NCBI GenBank assembly: GCA_035560935.1
Contig: DATMYQ010000159.1
Location: forward strand, 1 to 20,763
Length of the DNA stretch: 20,763 nucleotides
From: DATMYQ01 sp035560935
GTDB taxonomy: Bacteria > Bacillota > Negativicutes > Sporomusales > Sporomusaceae
Reading direction: 5' to 3'
In this document: in pieces, positions 7,924 to 15,453 of the stretch
How the letters are laid out: each line of letters begins with the position of its first letter
Position numbering within the stretch: position 1 is the stretch's first letter
Translations under genes and position numbers: made by a program
The notes under the pieces: model-generated
The model's database searches: none
What the model was told of the DNA's origin: nothing
Seen by the model: the letters and a program-made list of their open reading frames with translations, nothing else

Positions 7924-7961
7924 GAAAATACCGAGGCCAGCCGTAGATCCGGCTGGCCTCG
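7924..7961 (-). terminator. Terminator-like hairpin closing the acs-hdr-met operon
   Basis: A perfect 12-base-pair GC-rich stem (7932-7943 with 7950-7961), loop GATCTA on the minus strand, is followed by GTATTTTCC. The T tract is short, so termination may be incomplete. It lies about 85 bases past the metF stop and just before the hydC leader, the place expected for the end of the Wood-Ljungdahl transcript. Confidence 0.7.
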
Positions 7962-7990
7962 TTCTGTACCGGATTTCTGGGAGACAGACG

Positions 7991-8035
7991 GCCCGGTTGC
8001 CCGGGCAGCCTACCGCTTCTGCCAAGCAAAAGCGG
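7991..8035 (-). repeat. Two consecutive hairpins in the metF 3' untranslated region
   Basis: Reading on the minus strand after the metF stop, the first hairpin (8013-8035) has a 10-base-pair stem with one G-T pair and a TTG loop. The second (7991-8006) has a GCCCGG/CCGGGC stem closed by a GCAA (GNRA-type) tetraloop. Neither is followed by a T tract. With the terminator-like hairpin at 7932-7961 they make three stem-loops in about 105 bases. They may protect the 3' end of the message. Confidence 0.6.
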
Positions 8036-8046
8036 CCCATAACAGT

Positions 8047-9000
8047 TTAGTCGGCTTTGGGTCTGGGCAGGAAACCTGCACCTTTGACGATTTCCGGTAT
8101 AGCGGCTTCCCAGCCTACCGGCATCAGATGGATACCGGCTACACCCGGCATTTTCTTCAGTTCATTACACATTTCAATCGCGATCTGGATGCCTTCCGCT
8201 TTCTTGTCTTCGGCTTTTTTCATCCGCTCGACCAAAGCGTCAGGAATAGCCATGCCGGCTACATCTTTTTGCATATAAGCCAGGGCTTTTTCCGACCGCA
8301 CCGGCAAGATACCGGCAGTGATTTTTGCCCGTTGATGCAAGCCGCGCTTCACAACCAGCTCCATGAATCGAGCAAACTTCTCCAGGTCAAAAATGGCCTG
8401 GGTTTGGAAGAAATCTGCGCCGGCATTGATTTTTTTCTCCAGACGGGTCACCCGGAAATCAAAGGGATCGCCGAACGGATTTTCCACCGCGCCGATATAG
8501 AAACGGGGTTCATCCGATTTAATGGCCGAGCCGCCAATAAATTTCTTTTCGTCCCGCATCGTTTTTACCATATGGATCAGTTGGACTGAGTCCACATCGT
8601 AAACGTTTTTGCTGGTGGGATGGTTGCCAAAGGACTGGTGGTCACCGCTCAGGCACAATACGTCACGGATACCAATGCTGTACGCGCCCAGCAGGTCACT
8701 CTGCATCGCAATCCGGTTCCGGTCGCGGCAAGTCATCTGAATGATCGGCACTGCGCCGCCTTTCAGCACATGCACGCCCGCCGCAATGCTGGACAGCCGA
8801 ACAATGGCCGTCTGATTGTCGGTCAGGTTGAAACCGTCAACGCAGTCTTTCAGCTCCTGGGCATGATGCGTCAGATCATGGCCGTTGGCATGCTGGGGTG
8901 GTCCCAGCTCACCGGTAACGACGAAATGTCCCTGGGAATACAGTTTCTCCAGTTTGCTCTCTGTTTTTAAAGTGTCATGATTTACCGCTGCTTCACTCAT
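8047..9000 (-). CDS. metF: 5,10-methylenetetrahydrofolate reductase, flavin subunit
   Basis: Reduces methylene-THF to methyl-THF, the last reductive step of the methyl branch. The 317-residue TIM-barrel protein shows the catalytic Glu31 in TGELGPP, and the segments MTCRDRNR and LSGDHQ that line the flavin and folate sites in this family. It lacks an NAD(P)H-binding partner domain and in acetogens of this type works with MetV. The start ATG 9000 overlaps the metV stop by four bases (ATGA), with GGGAGG upstream, indicating translational coupling. The neighbours metV, mvhD and hdrABC predict a large complex as described for Moorella. Last gene of the operon. Confidence 0.93.
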   Translation of the reverse strand: MSEAAVNHDTLKTESKLEKLYSQGHFVVTGELGPPQHANGHDLTHHAQELKDCVDGFNLTDNQTAIVRLSSIAAGVHVLKGGAVPIIQMTCRDRNRIAMQSDLLGAYSIGIRDVLCLSGDHQSFGNHPTSKNVYDVDSVQLIHMVKTMRDEKKFIGGSAIKSDEPRFYIGAVENPFGDPFDFRVTRLEKKINAGADFFQTQAIFDLEKFARFMELVVKRGLHQRAKITAGILPVRSEKALAYMQKDVAGMAIPDALVERMKKAEDKKAEGIQIAIEMCNELKKMPGVAGIHLMPVGWEAAIPEIVKGAGFLPRPKAD

Positions 9001-9665
9001 AACCGCACATCCTCCCTCACAATTTTGCGGGGACCGCCGTCACGGTTTTTGGACCAGTCTTTGACTTCAATTATCTGGCTCATCATTTCCAGACGGTTCT
9101 GACCTTTGAGGCGATCATAAATCAGCTGCCAGCCGCAAGGGGTGTCTTTGCTGATTTCGCAAACACCGTCTTGTGAACCGCCGCAAGGACCGTTCAACAG
9201 GCTCTTGGAGCAGCGGATAATCGGACAAACGCCGCCGGTTTTATCCAGCACGCACTCGCCGCACAGCGCGCAACGTTCTTCCCAGACACCATGTTCTACC
9301 GTTGCGCCGACAAATTTAGTGTTTTGTCCCGGAACAAATTTGATTTCAGGATAGGTTTCCGCCATGTACTGAACGCCGGCGCCGCAAGCCATGGACACCA
9401 CGAAATCAGCATCTTTCAGATAATCCTTAAATCGGACGGCATATTCGGGATCACACTGCCGCTCAAACGTGGCGGTGGTGATATCCACCGGAGTTCCGTC
9501 CACCTCCATTTTCATCCGCAACGCGCTGGCCAGGATATCGGTTTCTTTTTGCCCGCCGGACAAACAAACCGTCACGCAACCACCACAACCGATGACCACA
9601 GCCTTTTTGGCACCTTTGATCATCGCGGCGATTTCTTCAATGGGTTTCGCTTCTGCAACTATCAT
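8997..9665 (-). CDS. metV: Methylenetetrahydrofolate reductase, iron-sulfur/zinc subunit
   Basis: This is the MetV partner of MetF (MTHFR_C family), thought to bring electrons to the MetF flavin. The 222-residue protein is cysteine-rich: C27, C30, C34 near the N terminus, C71, C94, the cluster C132/C135/C138/C147, and then C152, C161, C169 and C177. The segments VVIGCGGCVTVC and CSKSLLNGPCGG are typical. The start overlaps the mvhD stop by four bases and the stop overlaps metF by four, so mvhD, metV and metF are probably co-translated. Exact ligands of each metal centre cannot be assigned from sequence. Confidence 0.92.
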   Translation of the reverse strand: MIVAEAKPIEEIAAMIKGAKKAVVIGCGGCVTVCLSGGQKETDILASALRMKMEVDGTPVDITTATFERQCDPEYAVRFKDYLKDADFVVSMACGAGVQYMAETYPEIKFVPGQNTKFVGATVEHGVWEERCALCGECVLDKTGGVCPIIRCSKSLLNGPCGGSQDGVCEISKDTPCGWQLIYDRLKGQNRLEMMSQIIEVKDWSKNRDGGPRKIVREDVRL

Positions 9666-10093
9666 ACCGCTTGACTCGTCTCCTTTCTGTCCTTCCGGGC
9701 TTTTAACGGACTCGGGCCCAGTTTTTTGACCAGTTCATCCATTTCCTTGGCGATCTGGGCAAAACGGGGACCCTGGGTTCCCGACACGTTGTACATGACT
9801 AACCGGTCACCACCCACGCCTACCTGATTCAGGATATCCTGAACATGTTCCAGACGCTTACGGGCCCGGGAACTACCTTTGACGTTCATGCATTCATGTT
9901 CGGGGCAGCCGGCCACAAAAACGGCATCGGCGCCTTTCTCAAAAGCCTCCAGCAGGAGACGCCCGTCCACTTTACCGGCACAGGGCAACTCCACCGTTTC
10001 CAGTTTGATCTTACTATCGGCCGGCGGACCCAGATCAGAAGTGACCATGGCGCACAAGCGGCAAACAAATCCCACAATTTTCATGTCACTCAT
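9662..10093 (-). CDS. mvhD: MvhD/FlpD-type [2Fe-2S] electron-transfer subunit
   Basis: A 143-residue protein of the MvhD delta-subunit family, which in methanogens links a hydrogenase or formate dehydrogenase to heterodisulfide reductase HdrA. The expected cysteines are visible: C11 and C14 in FVCRLC, C38 in ELPCAGKVDG, and C63 and C68 in AGCPEHEC. No MvhA/MvhG hydrogenase or FdhAB gene is adjacent. Its partner here is therefore HdrA on one side, with an unidentified electron donor or acceptor. ATG 10093 lies two bases after the hdrA stop, with GGAGGTGG upstream; the stop overlaps metV by four bases. Confidence 0.92.
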   Translation of the reverse strand: MSDMKIVGFVCRLCAMVTSDLGPPADSKIKLETVELPCAGKVDGRLLLEAFEKGADAVFVAGCPEHECMNVKGSSRARKRLEHVQDILNQVGVGGDRLVMYNVSGTQGPRFAQIAKEMDELVKKLGPSPLKARKDRKETSQAV

Positions 10094-10095
10094 GT

Positions 10096-12918
10096 TTAAA
10101 CCACCTCCGTCAGCACGGTATCCACCCGTTGCAGTACCTGCTCATCCAGATAATGATGCAGGACAATCGCTTTATTGGGACATTCGGAAGCGCACATGCC
10201 GCAACCGCGGCAATCAGCGGTAGAAATGAACGCAGCGCCCATTTCCTTTTTCTCCCGAGTAATGTTGGGAATAGTGTAAGGACAGGTCCGTACGCAGGTC
10301 AGACAAGCTGCACATTTGTCCGGATCTACTTCCGCCACTATACCACCCATCATCAGCACCGGCTGCGCCAACACCCTGGCTGCCCGGCCGGCCACTCCCC
10401 GCGCCTGCGTCATGCACTCAGCCACGGATTTGGGGCCATGCGCCGCGCCGGCGATAAAGATACCGCCGCCGGGGAAGGCAATAGAACCAATGTTGCTATG
10501 GGTTTCCGACAGGAAACCATCCTCGTTGATCTGAATCTTGAAAACGTCGGCAATCTGTTGGGCTTCCGGTGTTGCCGTCTGGGCTACCGCCAGCACCATC
10601 AGGTCCGGTTTCAGGTTCATGGTCAGCCGCGAAGCGTAATCCACCACTGACAAGCTCAACTGGCCTTTGTCGTTCACCAGCATCGGTTTGTCAGCCGTTT
10701 CATAATGGAGGAAAAGCACTCCCGCCTGACGGGCTTCCTTGAACTTCAGTTCCAGATAACCCGGCGTCCGTACATCCCGTGACAGGACATAAACGTTCGC
10801 CAACGGATTCTGTTTTTTCAGAGCCAGGGCGCTGTAAACCGACTGCGCGCAACAAGTGCGGCTACAGTAGGCATGAACATCATTCCTTGAACCCACGCAT
10901 TGCATAAAGACGTAAGTTTCCCCGTCTTTTGCCTTCAGACGGCCATCCAGCAACCGGTATTGGGCTTCCGTACCGGTGATGACCCGGGGGTCTTCACCGA
11001 ACAGGAATTCCGCCGGTGCATACTCATTGGTACCTACCGCCAGAACCGTGGTTCCATGATCAAGATTACGGGTGGCATTGCCCACCGCAATGGTAGTCAC
11101 AAAATGCCCCTGTCGGCCTGTGGACGCGATCACCTGCGCATTTTTCAGCACTTCGATCTTATCGGATTTTTCTACCTGGGCAATCAGTTTTTCCACCGTT
11201 TGCTTGATATCATCCGCTTCCAGACTGCCGCTTAAGGTATTCACGTAACCGCCCAATGTGGCGGATTTCTCCACCAGTACCGACGGGAAACCGCGATCGG
11301 CCAAAGCCGTCGCTGTGGCCATACCGGCCACGCCGCCACCGACAATCAGGGCTTTGGGGATGACCGTTTCCGCATGCCATTGCAGCGGTCGATACCCTTT
11401 CACATCAGCCAGCGCACGTTTGGTCAACGCTACCGCCGTTTGCGTGCCGGTACCGGCTTCCTGGGCTTTTAACGGCACCACCGGCATTTCCACCAGCATC
11501 CGGTTTAAGCCGCCGGCCTGAGCCGCATCCTGAAAGAGACTCAGATTGTTTTTCATCACGCAGGGCGAAACCACGATGCGGTTCAAACCCTGAGTTGCGA
11601 TCAGCTTCTGCAGTTTTTCCAGCGACGCTGGATCACAGGCTGCCTGGTCCAGTTCAACAACACTGACGTCGCCCAACTGCTTCACAGCAGCGGCCACGGC
11701 GTTAATGTCGGCCCCCATCGTGGCCAAACCGCTCTTACAGAGGAAAACACCCATCCGCAACGGTTCTTTGCTGATATCCCGCTCCGGTACCGGCTTGCGG
11801 GGCTGACGCCCTTCCGGTTTGCCCAACGTCCGGGCAGTAGCAGCTGCTGCCGCGCTGGACAATGCCAGTGTTTCCGGCACATCCAGAGGGCCTTGGCTGC
11901 CGCCGACGGAGAAGATACCTGCGCGTTTGGTACTGACGGGATCCAGCGGATCCACTTGTACAAAACCGAACTCGTTCAGGGGCAGTTGCAAAAGTTTCGC
12001 TGTTTCCTGGAGGCGGGTTGCCGGGCGAATGCCCGCGGCCAGCACTACCAGATCATATTCGCCAAACTTCTTCTCACCGGCATCCACATAACGAATGGCT
12101 AAATTTTCCGTCACCGGATCTTCTTTTACTTCTGAAATCATCGTCCGGACATATTTGGTACCAAGGTTTTGCGCTTGTGTCAAAATATTGTCAAAATTTT
12201 TGCCACAGGAGCGCACATCCAGATAGAATACCGTCACATCGGTTTTCGGTGCGTATTCTTTGGCCAAAATCGCCTCTTTGGCGGTAAACATGCAACAAAT
12301 GGCAGAGCAATATTCTGCTTTGGATACGGAATCCCGGGACCCAACGCATTGAATAAACGCCACTCTTTCCGCACATTTGCCGTCGGAAGGACGCCGAATG
12401 CAATCGGCTTGATAACGGCTCTGCGTTAACAGATGTTCAAACTCCAGACTGGTCATTACGTTTTTGTAGTATCCGTAACCCAGTTCACCCTTCTTGGACA
12501 CGTCATACATGCTAAAACCTGATGCCAGTACCACCGCGCCTACGGCGAGGTTCTGCGTTTGTTTGCCGGTGGCGGCATCACTAACGGTCGCCTGAAAATG
12601 GCCGGCTTCCCCTTTGAAATCCACCAGTTTGGTACCGGTATAAACCTGCACCAACGGGTTATTCATCACCCGGGTAATAAATGAACCGACAACACCGCTG
12701 GAGGCATGGATATTGCCACCCAGGAACAAAGAGGAAATATTAACCTGTTCGCCCCACGCACAGGTGGATTGTCCGTTTTTCGTCGCGGCATCCGTCAATT
12801 TCCCTCCAAGATTCGGCTCGTCAGTGATCAGATGGACCGGATAACCGGCCCCGGCCAATTCCAGAGCCGCTTGCAGACCGGCAATGCCACCGCCGATAAC
12901 GAGCACATCCTTTTGCAT
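10096..12918 (-). CDS. hdrA: HdrA-like flavoprotein with two tandem FAD modules and a C-terminal ferredoxin domain
   Basis: Large flavin and iron-sulfur subunit (940 residues) of the HdrABC module, where electrons from MvhD, HdrBC and possibly ferredoxin meet. Numbering here starts from the ATG. FAD module 1 has GGGIAG at 9-14 and the motif QCVGSRD..YCSAICC (190-209). A middle domain (about 388-510) resembles the usual N terminus of HdrA, but reads VFLCKSG where VFVCHCG is typical. FAD module 2 has GGGVAG near 527-532 and QCVGSRN..YCSRTCC (674-690). Two [4Fe-4S] ferredoxin motifs follow at 869-879 and 903-913. ATG 12918 is preferred over GTG 12927, because GAAAGG lies 11 bases before the ATG but only 2 before the GTG. 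A 156-base gap precedes it. Confidence 0.92.
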   Translation of the reverse strand: MQKDVLVIGGGIAGLQAALELAGAGYPVHLITDEPNLGGKLTDAATKNGQSTCAWGEQVNISSLFLGGNIHASSGVVGSFITRVMNNPLVQVYTGTKLVDFKGEAGHFQATVSDAATGKQTQNLAVGAVVLASGFSMYDVSKKGELGYGYYKNVMTSLEFEHLLTQSRYQADCIRRPSDGKCAERVAFIQCVGSRDSVSKAEYCSAICCMFTAKEAILAKEYAPKTDVTVFYLDVRSCGKNFDNILTQAQNLGTKYVRTMISEVKEDPVTENLAIRYVDAGEKKFGEYDLVVLAAGIRPATRLQETAKLLQLPLNEFGFVQVDPLDPVSTKRAGIFSVGGSQGPLDVPETLALSSAAAAATARTLGKPEGRQPRKPVPERDISKEPLRMGVFLCKSGLATMGADINAVAAAVKQLGDVSVVELDQAACDPASLEKLQKLIATQGLNRIVVSPCVMKNNLSLFQDAAQAGGLNRMLVEMPVVPLKAQEAGTGTQTAVALTKRALADVKGYRPLQWHAETVIPKALIVGGGVAGMATATALADRGFPSVLVEKSATLGGYVNTLSGSLEADDIKQTVEKLIAQVEKSDKIEVLKNAQVIASTGRQGHFVTTIAVGNATRNLDHGTTVLAVGTNEYAPAEFLFGEDPRVITGTEAQYRLLDGRLKAKDGETYVFMQCVGSRNDVHAYCSRTCCAQSVYSALALKKQNPLANVYVLSRDVRTPGYLELKFKEARQAGVLFLHYETADKPMLVNDKGQLSLSVVDYASRLTMNLKPDLMVLAVAQTATPEAQQIADVFKIQINEDGFLSETHSNIGSIAFPGGGIFIAGAAHGPKSVAECMTQARGVAGRAARVLAQPVLMMGGIVAEVDPDKCAACLTCVRTCPYTIPNITREKKEMGAAFISTADCRGCGMCASECPNKAIVLHHYLDEQVLQRVDTVLTEVV

Positions 12919-13074
12919 GGCTCTCACTGCCTTTCGTTAAAATCTATGTTTTAAAGCATTCTCACCGCGGAATCATCGCATTTCCCAGCGTCGAGGCCTA
13001 TGCGGCCCCGGCCCGGGTATAACCACGGGAGAAACCGGACATCCCAAGGGTGTTATGCCGGTTTCTCCCGATGA
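12919..13074 (-). other. hdrB-hdrA intergenic region with internal hairpin
   Basis: This is the longest gap inside the operon. It holds the 13-base-pair hairpin at 13026-13070, then a GC-rich block on the minus strand (CCCGGGCCGGGGCC), then an A/T-rich run (TTTAAAACATAGATTTTAACG) just before the hdrA ribosome site. The A/T-rich run could hold a -10 element, but I find no matching -35. No ORF or known riboswitch is evident. Confidence 0.6.
13026..13070 (-). repeat. Strong hairpin between hdrB and hdrA
   Basis: A perfect 13-base-pair inverted repeat, CGGGAGAAACCGG (13026-13038) with CCGGTTTCTCCCG (13058-13070), encloses a 19-base loop. It begins five bases past the hdrB stop codon. No T tract follows on the minus strand, so it is not a standard terminator. 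An mRNA-processing or 3'-end-stabilising role, or partial transcription attenuation, would fit. Confidence 0.75.
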
Positions 13075-13938
13075 TTACAGTAAATGCAATGATGTCAAGA
13101 GCGGTATAGGATCAACGATGTGTCGTTTCAGCCACTGTTTGGCATCAGGATTACCAAAGCTGATCCCCAACAACTCAGTAAAGTAGAAGATTGGTATCTT
13201 CTTTTCCACATTGTTTTGCCGGGTGTCCAGTGTGATCTGGCACAGGGGGCAGGCACTGACGATAGCGTCAGCGCCGGCGCGCTGCGCCGCGTTCACCAGA
13301 TTGGCCGTGATATCCACTACCACTTCAGTTCGTGGCAACGTTAAGCTGCCGCCGCAGCAATCTGTCTTATACGACCACTTCCGCACATCGGCACCGGCCT
13401 TACGCAGTAAATGATCCATTGCCTGAGGCTGCTCCACATCGTCGAAAGAAACATAGGCAGGCCGAGTCAGCAAACATCCGTAGTAAGTCACCACTTTCAA
13501 ACCGGCCAAAGGTTTTTTCACCTGTGAGCCAACTTGATCAAGGGTTTCTTTCTTCGTTAAAATTTCCAACGGATGGGTCACCGTTACATTGCCACTGTAG
13601 GAAGATCCCATAATCGTTTTCAGTTCCTCATTGGCGTCTTTCGCCTCTTCGGACCCTTCACGAAAATAATGGTCAGCTGCCTTCACCAGATTGTAACAGG
13701 CGGCGCAGGGCAAAACCAGTTCCTTTTGTTGTTCGGCTTCGGCGATCACCAGGTTCCGCAAAGGCAAAGCCATAGCCAAAAAAGTATCCGTTGAGTGCCC
13801 AGGAGTTGCACCGCAGCAGTTCCATTCCGGCAGTTCGGCCAACTCCATGCCCAAGGCTTTAAATACCGCCTCGGTGGACATGTTGTACTGCTGTGCGTTC
13901 CCGTGCAGAGAACAGCCCGGATAGTAACCTAGCTTCAT
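13075..13938 (-). CDS. hdrB: Heterodisulfide reductase subunit B-like (CCG-domain) protein
   Basis: In methanogens HdrB reduces the CoM-CoB heterodisulfide at two non-cubane iron-sulfur clusters bound by CCG domains. This 287-residue homologue keeps both: C9, C41-C42, C78 and C81 form the first, and C155, C194-C195 (CCGG), C230 and C233 the second. An acetogen lacks that heterodisulfide, so the true substrate or electron partner is unknown; in the MetFV-HdrABC-MvhD complex it may relay electrons. The start ATG 13938 overlaps the hdrC stop by four bases. It is followed by a strong hairpin and a 156-base gap before hdrA. Confidence 0.92.
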   Translation of the reverse strand: MKLGYYPGCSLHGNAQQYNMSTEAVFKALGMELAELPEWNCCGATPGHSTDTFLAMALPLRNLVIAEAEQQKELVLPCAACYNLVKAADHYFREGSEEAKDANEELKTIMGSSYSGNVTVTHPLEILTKKETLDQVGSQVKKPLAGLKVVTYYGCLLTRPAYVSFDDVEQPQAMDHLLRKAGADVRKWSYKTDCCGGSLTLPRTEVVVDITANLVNAAQRAGADAIVSACPLCQITLDTRQNNVEKKIPIFYFTELLGISFGNPDAKQWLKRHIVDPIPLLTSLHLL

Positions 13939-14525
13939 GCTTTTTTCTCCTTTGCTCTCTGGAAGATTTTCTTGATTTCGCCTTTCCGCCGATGCATGGC
14001 ATTGTGAGGCAGGAGCGGCATCATACCGCGTTTACCCATTTCCATACCCAAGGCCATGTCGTTGAAAAAGGTGGCCGTGCACATCTTGTAAAGCCCTACC
14101 ATGCCCATGTCATAAAGCCGACCTTCGCCGCCGATCACCGGGAAACCGGCCATGCTTTTCAGGAACAGTTCACAGAAAAGCTTGATCGGATATTCTTTCT
14201 CCGGTACTCGATCGGCCGCCATCGACTCCATCTTCAACGCATCCATGATTTTGCCGGTGTCGATGCCGTTAGGACACCGAACCGCGCAGGTTTTGCAACC
14301 CACGCACAACCACGGGGTATTGCTGTCCAATACTTTGTCCCGCTCACCCAGTTGGATGAAACGCAGAATCTCGTAGTTGTTGTGCTCCATAACAGAATTC
14401 ATGGGACAGCCACCAGCGCATTTCATGCACTGGTAGCAGTCGTTGATGTTTTGATGAGACTTTTTCTGGATGGCTTGGCTGAAAGAAGATGCGGTCCCAT
14501 GGTCAGTATGTTTCACCGTTGACAT
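13935..14525 (-). CDS. hdrC: Heterodisulfide reductase subunit C-like ferredoxin protein
   Basis: A small soluble iron-sulfur subunit (196 residues) that relays electrons between HdrA and HdrB. Two [4Fe-4S] motifs are visible: CYQCMKCAGGC (C30, C33, C36, C40) and CVGCKTCAVRC (C74, C77, C80, C84). The rest is helical and typical of HdrC; no membrane helices are seen, so it is not the membrane-bound HdrDE form. Two ATG codons are in tandem (14528 and 14525). The second lies 6 bases from GGAGG and the first only 3, so 14525 is preferred. It overlaps hdrB by four bases and follows acsE after 40 bases. Confidence 0.9.
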   Translation of the reverse strand: MSTVKHTDHGTASSFSQAIQKKSHQNINDCYQCMKCAGGCPMNSVMEHNNYEILRFIQLGERDKVLDSNTPWLCVGCKTCAVRCPNGIDTGKIMDALKMESMAADRVPEKEYPIKLFCELFLKSMAGFPVIGGEGRLYDMGMVGLYKMCTATFFNDMALGMEMGKRGMMPLLPHNAMHRRKGEIKKIFQRAKEKKA

Positions 14526-14565
14526 CATTGACCTCCTTTCAAAGTTGCGCCCGATCCAGCGTAAA

Positions 14566-15357
14566 TTACCGCTGTCTGAACACCTTCGCGTAGGAGTCGC
14601 AGTAAATATCTTGGTTCAGGATAAGGCGGGCAGTCGCAATAGCGTCTACCAGGTTTTCATCATTCGCATCACAGATGGCGGAGTCAAGACCAGCGGTCAT
14701 TGCCATGATTGCAAACGTACGATTGATGATCGGACGATGAGGGCTTTTCTGGGAAATGTTAGAAAGTCCAACCGTGGTTTTGGGAGGCGGATTGGAAATC
14801 ATTTTGATCTGACGAATGGTTTCCAGCGCTTCCACACCATGCTCCTGAGCAACGTTAACCGGGAGAATGATGGGGTCAATAAAGAGGTTATCCGGCTGCA
14901 GGCCATAAGCTTCGGCGTTGGCAACAAATTCCATAGCCATCGCTACACGGTCTTCCGCACTTTTCGGAATCCCCACTTTGTTGATGCACAGGCAAACAAC
15001 GTCTGCTCCGTATTTAGCCGCCATCGGGAATACACGGTCAATTTTTTCTTGCTCGCAGCCGATGGAATTGATCAAAGCACCCGGTTTTCCATAGGCTTTC
15101 AGCGCTGCTTCCATTGCGTCATAATTGGTGGTGTCAATAGCCAGCGGCAGGTCGGAAACTTCTTTTACAATATTAATCATCCAAGGAAGATCTACGGTTT
15201 GGTCTTCGGAGTTGGGGCCGGTGTTGACGTCAAGGTAGTGAGCACCGCCTTCTTTTTGTTTGACAGCCCATTCCTGGAGAGGTTTCGGATCGTGCGCGCG
15301 GATGGCAGCGCCGATATCTTTGAACATACCATTAATTCTTTCGCCAATGATAATCAT
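14566..15357 (-). CDS. acsE: Methyltetrahydrofolate:corrinoid/iron-sulfur protein methyltransferase
   Basis: Transfers the methyl group from methyl-THF to cob(I)amide on the corrinoid iron-sulfur protein. The 263-residue length matches the one-domain family (about 262). It is a TIM barrel of the pterin-binding type: NTGPNSEDQT near 45-54, the folate-contacting Asp75 in LAIDTTN, INSIG at 96-100, the FIDPIILPV segment (Asp161), and GLSNIS with the Asn implicated in activating the methyl group. It starts at ATG 15357, behind a strong AAGGAGG site. The 96-base A/T-rich gap before it is the largest between acsC and hdrB. Confidence 0.95.
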   Translation of the reverse strand: MIIIGERINGMFKDIGAAIRAHDPKPLQEWAVKQKEGGAHYLDVNTGPNSEDQTVDLPWMINIVKEVSDLPLAIDTTNYDAMEAALKAYGKPGALINSIGCEQEKIDRVFPMAAKYGADVVCLCINKVGIPKSAEDRVAMAMEFVANAEAYGLQPDNLFIDPIILPVNVAQEHGVEALETIRQIKMISNPPPKTTVGLSNISQKSPHRPIINRTFAIMAMTAGLDSAICDANDENLVDAIATARLILNQDIYCDSYAKVFRQR

Positions 15358-15453
15358 TAGTAAATCCTCCTTGTTTTATATTAATTTTAAAAGAACCTGC
15401 AGTAAAATGAACGCTTCAGAATGCCCTCACAATACATGACGGGACTATGGCAA
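15358..15453 (-). other. acsD-acsE intergenic leader
   Basis: This 96-base gap is A/T-rich near acsE (TTTTAAAATTAATATAAAAC just before AAGGAGG), which should keep the ribosome site unstructured. A small hairpin, GGCAAT/ATTGCC with a 3-base loop (15449-15463), overlaps the acsD stop codon. TTGTGA could be a -35, but no convincing -10 follows at proper spacing. An internal promoter is possible but not shown. Confidence 0.45.

Noticed and set aside
12919..13025. Possible riboswitch or small gene in the hdrB-hdrA gap
   Set aside because: I find no conserved aptamer-like arrangement and no ORF with a ribosome site; only the single hairpin at 13026-13070 stands out.
14470..15360. A 296-codon plus-strand frame opposite acsE and the start of hdrC
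   Set aside because: It is the mirror of well-supported genes on the minus strand; the translation shows no known motif.
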